Assembly: GCA_028284025.1 (NCBI GenBank)
Contig: JANQSM010000094.1
Coordinates: forward strand, 1-5,290
Direction of reading: 5' to 3'
DNA: 5,290 nt
Source of the DNA: Alphaproteobacteria bacterium
GTDB lineage: Bacteria > Pseudomonadota > Alphaproteobacteria > JANQSM01
The notes under the pieces were generated by a model, which was not told the DNA's origin, did not search any database, and saw only the letters and a program-made list of their open reading frames with translations. The translations under genes were made by a program, and so were the position numbers. Positions 1 to 4,146 of this stretch are shown here, in pieces; position 1 is the stretch's first letter; each line of letters begins with the position of its first letter.

Positions 1-32
1 AATTGGCGAGCGGTAAGGTGTCATTCTCTTAA
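1..32 (+). CDS. Possible 3' tail of an unseen upstream gene
   Basis: The frame beginning at base 3 reads LASGKVSFS and stops at TAA 30-32, just before the terminator-like hairpin at 63-93. In P22-type head modules the gene before coat is usually a scaffold or another head protein, so this could be its C-terminus. Nine residues are too few to identify anything. The frame starting at base 2 also stops early (14-16), and frame 1 stays open to 114 but would run through the terminator. Which frame is coding, or whether any is, cannot be decided from the window. Confidence 0.2.
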   Translation, partial: LASGKVSFS

Positions 33-62
33 TCGCCATGTAATTCCAATTTTACAAGTTTT

Positions 63-93
63 AGCTTTGCGCCTGTGGTGCAGAGCTTTTTTT
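63..93 (+). terminator. Intrinsic terminator upstream of the coat gene
   Basis: Bases 63-73 pair with 77-87 in an 11-bp stem (two G-U wobbles, at 67/83 and 71/79) around a three-base TGT loop. The T at 87 and six more T (88-93) follow at once. This is the classic form of a Rho-independent terminator on the + strand. It would end transcripts from the upstream gene or, if a late antiterminator acts, allow regulated readthrough into the coat gene. It could also serve as a 5' stabilising or processing hairpin for coat mRNA. Confidence 0.7.
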
Positions 94-114
94 CTACGTG
101 TCTGGGATACGTAG
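94..114 (+). repeat. Second hairpin next to the upstream terminator
   Basis: Bases 94-102 pair with 106-114 in a 9-bp stem (one G-U wobble, 100/108) around a TGG loop. It begins one base after the T-run of the 63-93 terminator and ends 46 bases before the coat ATG. No T-run follows, so it is not a terminator itself. It could be an mRNA-stabilising 5' structure, a protein-binding site, or a DNA operator (outer arms CTACGT/ACGTAG). Function is inference; the pairing is seen directly. Confidence 0.5.
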
Positions 115-160
115 TTCTTAATCCATTATCTTTTTAACCTTTATTAGAAAAGGAAAACGT

Positions 161-1303
161 ATGTCTAATACATTGACTGCGGTTATGCCAAAGATTCTGG
201 CACGTGGGCTTTTGGCTCTACGTGAACAGGCTGTCATGCCGCGTTTGATCAATACGGACTTTTCGATGGAAGCTGCTGAAAAAGGGGATACAATTGATAT
301 TCCTCTTCCAAGTGCGTTGAGCGCAACTGATGTTACGCCTTCCAACACACCTGTTGCAGCCTCAGATTCTGAGCCATCAAAAGTATCCGTTCAAATGAGT
401 AACTGGAAGAAAGTTGCTTTCCACCTAGCTGACAAAGAGCTGGCTGAGATTGACTACAATCGCAATTTTGTGCCAATGCAAATGTCTGAAGCGGTGGGCG
501 CGCTTGCTTCTGCTGTAAACGACTCTGTTCAAAGCCTATATACAGGCATTTACGGTTTTGTTGGTGCGACTGATGCTCAAGCATTTGCAGCAGGGATTAC
601 ACCTGTAACCGATGCTCGTAAAGTATTGAATAAGCAAAAAGCACCTCGGGCAAATCGCCGTATTGTGCTTGATTTCGATACGGAAGCTAATGCTCTTGGT
701 CAGGCTGCTTTGTCTGATTTTGAAAAGACTGGTGAAGCTGGTGCTAAAATTGAAGGCGAACTTGGTCGCAAGTTTGGCTTTGACTGGTATTCCGATGATG
801 GTGTTAAAACTCACACCACAGGGGCTGCTGGCGCAACAATTGAAGTTGATGGTGCCGCTCAGGTTGGAACAACTCTTGTTGCAGATGGTTTCTCTACCAA
901 GCCAAACGTAGGTGATGTTTTCACCATCGAAGGTGATGATGAAACAACCTACACCGTTTTGGCCGCAACAGATCTACAGACTACTGAATCAACTCTTACA
1001 ATTTCTCCTGCTATTACTTCTGCACCGGCAGATGGCGCAGACCTTACGTTTAAGGGTGATCACATTGTGAATCTTGCATTCCATCGTGATGCTTTTGCGT
1101 TTGCGTCTCGCCCGTTGGTTGATGTAACAGCTGACTTCTCTCTTGGGAATGAAATGATGACAATGCAAGACCCTCAAACAGGTCTTGTGATGCGTCTTGA
1201 GATTTCTCGTCAGTACAAGCGTACTGTATGGGAGCTAGACATGCTTTGGGGTACGGCTCTTGTCCGCCCTGAGCTAGGTGTGAGAATTGCTTCACAAGTG
1301 TAA
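161..1303 (+). CDS. Major capsid protein, P22 gp5 coat family
   Basis: This 380-residue protein is the shell subunit of the phage head, assembled into the procapsid. It has the sequence pattern of the P22 coat (gp5) family. The N-terminus is MPKILARGLLALREQ followed by VMPRLIN (residues 9-31). Next come IDIPLPSA and DVTPSNTP (45-64), ADKELAEID with PMQMSEAVGALA (90-116), VLDFDTEANAL (169-179), LGRKFGFDWY (201-210), and a C-terminal block from HIVNLAFHRDAFAFASRPL (301-319) to LVRPELGVRI (367-376). Residues about 217-298 form a Thr/Ala/Gly/Asp-rich beta insertion (VGDVFTIEG, then LTISPAI), at the place of the insertion domain in P22 coat. The length is somewhat below P22's 430 residues, as is common in this family. 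AGG at 151-153, seven bases before ATG 161, supports the start. Terminators lie on both sides, so it may be transcribed largely alone. No frame disruption is seen. Confidence 0.93.
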   Translation: MSNTLTAVMPKILARGLLALREQAVMPRLINTDFSMEAAEKGDTIDIPLPSALSATDVTPSNTPVAASDSEPSKVSVQMSNWKKVAFHLADKELAEIDYNRNFVPMQMSEAVGALASAVNDSVQSLYTGIYGFVGATDAQAFAAGITPVTDARKVLNKQKAPRANRRIVLDFDTEANALGQAALSDFEKTGEAGAKIEGELGRKFGFDWYSDDGVKTHTTGAAGATIEVDGAAQVGTTLVADGFSTKPNVGDVFTIEGDDETTYTVLAATDLQTTESTLTISPAITSAPADGADLTFKGDHIVNLAFHRDAFAFASRPLVDVTADFSLGNEMMTMQDPQTGLVMRLEISRQYKRTVWELDMLWGTALVRPELGVRIASQV

Positions 1304-1320
1304 GTAAATCTTTCTCCTTA

Positions 1321-1338
1321 AGTTAAGTTATCTTAACT
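1321..1338. repeat. 7-bp perfect inverted repeat after the coat gene
   Basis: AGTTAAG (1321-1327) and CTTAACT (1332-1338) are perfectly complementary around a TTAT loop, 17 bases after the coat stop codon and 16 before the main terminator stem. There is no T-run, so it is not a terminator on its own. It may be an accessory 3' hairpin that helps protect coat mRNA, or chance in AT-rich DNA. Confidence 0.35.
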
Positions 1339-1354
1339 GCCTCGCATGAAACTT

Positions 1355-1391
1355 GGAAAGCATGGATTTAAAATCCATGCTTTCCTTTTTT
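1355..1391 (+). terminator. Strong Rho-independent terminator after coat
   Basis: Bases 1355-1385 form an almost uninterrupted palindrome. GGAAAGCATGGATTT pairs with its complement, giving up to 15 bp (about 13 once the loop is allowed for), and six T (1386-1391) follow directly. It lies 51 bases after the coat stop. It should end most transcripts from the coat gene and insulate the neck/tail genes, much as a terminator after the capsid gene does in some lytic phages such as T7. The base pairing is seen directly; the efficiency is inferred. Confidence 0.92.
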
Positions 1392-1462
1392 ATATACAGT
1401 ATTATGCACACTAAATTCTTCTTATAAGTTATTGTAAATAAAAGGCTTTATCTGATTTTTCT

Positions 1463-1496
1463 AAGGAATTTATTGTGCAAATGCGAACAATTCCTT
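1463..1496. repeat. 8-bp inverted repeat overlapping the -35 region
   Basis: AAGGAATT (1463-1470) is repeated in perfect inverted form as AATTCCTT (1489-1496), with an 18-base spacer. The right arm shares its last two bases with the proposed -35 hexamer at 1495-1500, so the pair is well placed to be an operator or activator site for the promoter beside it. It could also fold as a hairpin in a readthrough transcript. The regulator is unknown. Confidence 0.4.
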
Positions 1497-1523
1497 GCAT
1501 ATCTTTCGCGGATGCAATATAAT
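1495..1523 (+). promoter_or_regulatory. Sigma70-like promoter for the neck/tail genes
   Basis: A perfect -10 hexamer TATAAT (1518-1523) lies 17 bases after TTGCAT (1495-1500), which matches only half of the -35 consensus. Transcription would start near 1530, giving a leader of about 100 bases before ATG 1631. The -35 TTGCAT and the ATGCAA at 1512-1517 are inverted copies of each other across an 11-base centre, so the spacer region is itself palindromic. The position just after the strong terminator fits a restart promoter. The weak -35 suggests dependence on an activator or another sigma factor. Confidence 0.5.
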
Positions 1524-1554
1524 TATGAATGGTGCAGGGTGATTGGTTTTTAAT

Positions 1555-1580
1555 TTGACCTAATTCATAACAAATATAAT
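1555..1580 (+). promoter_or_regulatory. Second promoter-like element, short spacer
   Basis: TTGACC (1555-1560, five of six -35 consensus bases) precedes a second perfect TATAAT (1575-1580), but only 14 bases lie between them, where 16-18 is usual for sigma70. As it stands it would be a poor sigma70 promoter unless a factor compensates. It may be chance in AT-rich DNA or a second start for the neck/tail transcript. Confidence 0.25.
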
Positions 1581-1616
1581 AAAAATTTTCCAGGCGCAAG
1601 CGCGGATTGCGGCTTG

Positions 1617-1623
1617 AGGAAGG
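1617..1623 (+). promoter_or_regulatory. Ribosome binding site fixing start at ATG 1631
   Basis: AGGAAGG ends seven bases before ATG 1631, an ideal Shine-Dalgarno spacing. A longer in-frame reading from TTG 1607 would place this site inside the gene and has no good site of its own, so the ATG is preferred. Confidence 0.8.
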
Positions 1624-1630
1624 TACCAGT

Positions 1631-1996
1631 ATGTTACTACAAAATAAATTTAGATCCCTAGCAGACTCAGTTTTTCAGGCGATTACGGGAGTTACAAAAA
1701 AAGCTAAATACCACAAGTTTACCGGTGGAGCTTATCAATCCTCTACCGGATCCGTTGGTTCAAGTGTGGAAACCTATAATGTTACCGTTATTGTGAATGA
1801 TTTTCGCAGAAGCGAAATTGACGGTGAACAAGTCTTGGTTGAAGATAAAGAAATCCTTCTTCCGGCAAACCAAATCTCAAGCTTTAGCCCTTCTGCCAAT
1901 GATATTGTTCAGTTCGATCAAAAGCTTTGGCAAGTCGTAAGTGTTCAAACGGATGCTGTTGAAGCAGTCTACACATTGCAAGTTCGCAAAAAATAG
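1631..1996 (+). CDS. Probable head-closure (stopper) protein
   Basis: The protein has 121 residues. An N-terminal helix-prone part (1-25) is followed by a basic/Gly/Ser-rich linker (GVTKKAKYHKFTGGAYQSS, 20-38). The C-terminal half reads as a small beta-barrel: YNVTVIVND (49-57), GEQVLVEDKEILLPANQIS (65-83), NDIVQFDQKLWQVVSVQ (90-106), VYTLQVRKK (113-121). This order of strands, with the 'is defined by / required by' turn before the last two strands, is typical of phage stopper proteins that plug the portal after packaging and bind the tail (SPP1 gp16 / lambda FII-like). The assignment rests on that pattern, the size and the position between coat and gp10-like genes, not on a diagnostic motif. 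It is probably the first gene of the neck/tail operon, with TAG as its stop where the other complete genes use TAA. Confidence 0.65.
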   Translation: MLLQNKFRSLADSVFQAITGVTKKAKYHKFTGGAYQSSTGSVGSSVETYNVTVIVNDFRRSEIDGEQVLVEDKEILLPANQISSFSPSANDIVQFDQKLWQVVSVQTDAVEAVYTLQVRKK

Positions 1997-2014
1997 TACC
2001 CATTTAAATTTACC

Positions 2015-2425
2015 ATGAATAATGATGAAGTCCTTACAAGGGGCCAGACTCTTTTTGCATTCAAAATTGAAAATGCTGTACAAAAGAGTAGGGCGGCTTT
2101 GACCCAAGAGCTATTTAACCGTGCTGTAGAAAAGACTCCTGTAAACACAGGGCGTGCTCGTGCAGCTTGGACGGTTTCTGAAGATGCTCCTGATAGCGCA
2201 GTTCCACCAGAAGGGCAAGATGTTTACCAACCGCCCATATATACCGCAGATGAGTCACAGGCAGCCTACGGTATTACTTTTGTGTCCAATAATGTTGAAT
2301 ATGCTGATGAACTGGAATTCGGGTCTTCTGATCAGAACCCATCAGGAATGCTGCGGGTTAGTCGGGAGGAAGTAATTCTTGAGTCAAAATCCATCCTTCA
2401 GCGCGCTTTGAGCGAGCAGGAATAA
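2015..2425 (+). CDS. HK97 gp10-like neck/tail-completion protein
   Basis: The protein has 136 residues. A long N-terminal helix (about 10-40) leads into TPVNTGRARAAW (41-52), the hallmark 'TPVdTGrlr.aW' turn of the HK97 gp10 family. Later NNVEYADELEFGSSDQNPSGMLR (92-114) matches the family's 'YA..vEfGt....p.gmlR' segment, and a C-terminal helix (117-134) follows. Members act at the head-tail junction or tail end during siphovirus assembly. It starts 18 bases after the preceding gene's stop. No clear Shine-Dalgarno site precedes ATG 2015 (the sequence is AT-rich and ends TTTACC), so translation may rely on coupling to the upstream gene. No other in-frame ATG lies nearby. A Pro-rich loop (about 62-76) may be a variable insertion. 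Confidence 0.85.
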   Translation: MNNDEVLTRGQTLFAFKIENAVQKSRAALTQELFNRAVEKTPVNTGRARAAWTVSEDAPDSAVPPEGQDVYQPPIYTADESQAAYGITFVSNNVEYADELEFGSSDQNPSGMLRVSREEVILESKSILQRALSEQE

Positions 2426-2448
2426 TTTAATATCTATTATAACTATTT

Positions 2449-2454
2449 GAGGTG
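2449..2454 (+). promoter_or_regulatory. Ribosome binding site fixing start at ATG 2459
   Basis: GAGG (2449-2452) within GAGGTG ends six bases before ATG 2459. A TTG at 2447 is in frame but overlaps this site, so it cannot use it; the ATG is preferred. Confidence 0.75.
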
Positions 2455-2458
2455 TGTC

Positions 2459-2875
2459 ATGACATTTGATGTAGAACGTCAAATCATTGAATCTTATGTG
2501 CAAAGTAATCTAACCGGTACGCCAGTTAAGTATGATAATGTTCCGTTTGATCAAGAAACGGCAGATTCATTTGTATCACTTTCTATTTTAAGTGGCACAG
2601 GTTCTAATATCAGCATTGGTCAACTGCCACGGCAAAGGTACGCCGGCATCATCCAGTTTGATATCTATGTGCCTGAAAATACTGGGACGGCTAATGCCAG
2701 AAGTATTGCAACGTCTATTCGGGAATTATTCAATAACCAAACTTTGCCTGAATCAGATGGTATCGTGATTCGTACGCGTCCCCCTACCTTGAACCGGGTG
2801 GCGAAAGGTCCAACAGGAAAATACCGCATTAATGTCAATGTTCCGTATAGTCTGGATATTCAACAAACATCTTAA
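2459..2875 (+). CDS. Phage tail terminator protein
   Basis: The protein has 138 residues. The N-terminal helix FDVERQIIESYVQSNLTGTPVKYDNVPF (3-30) is typical: tail terminators begin with a helix over which the partner subunit packs, then 'tpv.ydNv.F'. FVSLSILSGTGSNISIG (38-54), RYAGIIQFDIYVPENTGTANARSIATSIRELF (60-91) and the closing YRINVNVPYSLDI (122-134) give the alternating beta/alpha layout of the lambda gpU / DUF4128-like family. Such proteins cap the finished tail tube and join it to the head, setting the end of tube polymerisation. The length is normal for the family and the order gp10-like, terminator, tube is the standard siphovirus order. The start is set by GAGG six bases upstream of ATG 2459. 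Confidence 0.82.
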   Translation: MTFDVERQIIESYVQSNLTGTPVKYDNVPFDQETADSFVSLSILSGTGSNISIGQLPRQRYAGIIQFDIYVPENTGTANARSIATSIRELFNNQTLPESDGIVIRTRPPTLNRVAKGPTGKYRINVNVPYSLDIQQTS

Positions 2876-2907
2876 CTTTTCAAAGTAACAAATTGATTTT
2901 TATATAG

Positions 2908-2913
2908 AAAGGA
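2908..2913 (+). promoter_or_regulatory. Ribosome binding site fixing start at ATG 2922
   Basis: AAAGGA ends eight bases before ATG 2922. An in-frame GTG at 2916 lies only two bases after it, too close for initiation, so the tube protein starts at ATG 2922. Confidence 0.8.
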
Positions 2914-2921
2914 TTGTGGCA

Positions 2922-4067
2922 ATGGCAATTGCAACAACAAGCAGCACACGCGTTTTAACGGTCTCTGAAAGCCAGTGGGGAGTTACTCCCGGTACACCTA
3001 CCATGAATGTGGTAAGGGTAACTGGAGAGAGCTTGGCGTACAATAAGCAAACAGAAGTCTCGTCAGCTATTACGAATGATAGAAGTCGATTGGATATTTA
3101 TGAATCAGCTGTTACTGCTTCTGGAGATTTACAGTTTGAGTTAGCCCATACTGATTACGACACGTTCGTTGCATCAGCTTTGCAAAACAGCATTGTTGAA
3201 GAAACAATTTCAAGCGTTTCCCTGACTTTCGCAAGTGGTGGAAATACTATCACGGGTCCTGCAAACGATACTTTTGACAATTTAGTGGTGGGGCAGTGGA
3301 TTCGAATTTCTGGTGCCACAGAAACTGAAAACAACGGAGTTTTTCAAGTTAGTTCTATTGTTGATGATACATTGACTCTGGCTGGAGCTACATTTACTTC
3401 TGAGACTACTTCAGGGGCCACTATTAGTGGTAAAACTGTTGTCAACGGTAAAACTCAGGGATCTTTCAGCATTGAAAAGCAGTTTGAAGATATCTCGCAA
3501 TACCTGCTTTTCAGCGGTATGGTAATCAATGGTTTAAGCTTAAACGTTAATGCGGGCCAAATTGTTGCAGGATCTATCAGCTTTAATGGTAAAACGGCCA
3601 TTTTATCTGGCTCAACGGTAGCAGATACTGTTGTTGATGCAGGGTCTAACACGCCATTCCTGGCTGGGATTAATGTAGGAAACATTGAAGAAGGTGGTAG
3701 CAGCCTTGCTACTGCCATTCAGTCAGTATCTCTTTCCATCAGCAATAATTTGCGTGAACAAACGGCTGTTGGATCAAAAAATCCAATTAACATTGCATCC
3801 GGTGGAATTGATGTTACTGGCAACTTAACAGCCTATTTTGAAGATTCTACACTCTACCAAAAATTAATTGGTCATACAGCTAGTTCGCTTTCTTTCCGCC
3901 TGACAGATGGCAGTGGAAACGTCATGGTTTTTACACTGCCACGTGTCCATTATGTTGGAGGGAATCCATTAGCAGAAGGGGTGGATCAAGATATCATTGT
4001 ACCATTGGAATTTACAGCAACACGTGATACCCAGACGGGTGCTGTAATCCGGGTTGATCTATTATAA
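2922..4067 (+). CDS. Major tail tube protein with inserted beta domain
   Basis: The protein has 381 residues and is the subunit that stacks into the hollow tail tube. The N-terminus matches the tube family found next to P22-fold coats in long-tailed phages (Phage_tube_2-like): ESQWGVTPGTPTMNVVRVTGESLAYNK (16-42), SSAITNDRSRLD (47-58), ASGDLQFELAHTDYDTFVASALQ (66-88). Residues about 108-172 are an inserted domain (VGQWIRISG, then a strand ending VSSIVDDTLTLAG). The tube fold resumes at GKTQGSFSIEKQFED (176-190) and ends with VPLEFTATRDTQTGAVIRVDLL (360-381). The insertion resembles the one in the coat protein. A longer form starting at GTG 2916 is unlikely because of its ribosome-site spacing. 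The gene lies 46 bases after the terminator gene, in the same direction, probably in the same operon. Confidence 0.88.
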   Translation: MAIATTSSTRVLTVSESQWGVTPGTPTMNVVRVTGESLAYNKQTEVSSAITNDRSRLDIYESAVTASGDLQFELAHTDYDTFVASALQNSIVEETISSVSLTFASGGNTITGPANDTFDNLVVGQWIRISGATETENNGVFQVSSIVDDTLTLAGATFTSETTSGATISGKTVVNGKTQGSFSIEKQFEDISQYLLFSGMVINGLSLNVNAGQIVAGSISFNGKTAILSGSTVADTVVDAGSNTPFLAGINVGNIEEGGSSLATAIQSVSLSISNNLREQTAVGSKNPINIASGGIDVTGNLTAYFEDSTLYQKLIGHTASSLSFRLTDGSGNVMVFTLPRVHYVGGNPLAEGVDQDIIVPLEFTATRDTQTGAVIRVDLL

Positions 4068-4082
4068 ATAGGGCTTTTAAAA

Positions 4083-4112
4083 TTCTTGCATAACGTAAGA
4101 AACAATGTTTTT
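4083..4112 (+). terminator. Weak terminator-like hairpin after tube gene
   Basis: Bases 4083-4089 pair with 4095-4101 (seven pairs, one G-U) around an ATAAC loop. A run of five T (4108-4112) follows six bases later rather than directly. The stem is short and AT-rich, so termination is doubtful; at best it is partial. It may mark the end of the phage late transcript or be chance. Confidence 0.25.
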
Positions 4113-4113
4113 A

Positions 4114-4144
4114 TCGTGCCATTGAAACAAGCGCAAAGGCACGG
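4114..4144 (+). promoter_or_regulatory. Possible hairpin over the last gene's ribosome site
   Basis: TCGTGCC (4114-4120) can pair with GGCACGG (4138-4144) in a 7-bp, GC-rich stem (outermost pair G-U) with a 17-base loop. The right arm holds the GG of the AAAGG ribosome site (4135-4139) and reaches to within two bases of ATG 4147, so folding would hide the site. Regulation of translation by this fold is inference. Confidence 0.35.
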
Positions 4145-4146
4145 CT

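Larger units (their letters stand above)
1304..1630. other. 327-base regulatory gap between coat and neck genes
   Basis: No convincing gene lies here. The longest ATG-started frames are about 7-13 codons (for example at 1404, 1481 and 1512) and have no credible ribosome sites. The gap holds a 7-bp inverted repeat (1321-1338), a strong terminator (1355-1391), an 8-bp inverted repeat (1463-1496), a promoter with a perfect -10 (1495-1523), a second promoter-like pair (1555-1580) and the ribosome site of the next gene. It is clearly AT-rich, especially after 1386. Related phages often carry a head-tail adaptor gene at this point; I see no remnant of one. Confidence 0.7.

Noticed and set aside
1..114. 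Frame 1 open from the left edge to TAG 112-114 as an upstream gene end
   Set aside because: It would translate through the terminator hairpin and T-run, and its residues (Trp/Cys/Arg/Phe-rich) do not look like a head or scaffold protein.
118..1295. Minus-strand open frames across the coat gene
   Set aside because: They are antisense to a strongly recognised coat gene, show no family features and have composition expected of shadow frames.
1404..1556. Short leader-peptide-like frames in the coat/stopper gap
   Set aside because: They are 7-13 codons long, lack ribosome sites, and overlap the promoter elements; nothing supports translation.
1607..1630. Extended TTG start for the stopper gene
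   Set aside because: The strong AGGAAGG site lies inside this extension and is ideally placed for ATG 1631; TTG 1607 has no good site of its own.
3455..3718. Minus-strand open frame inside the tube gene
   Set aside because: It lies opposite a conserved part of the tube protein and has no recognisable features or ribosome site.
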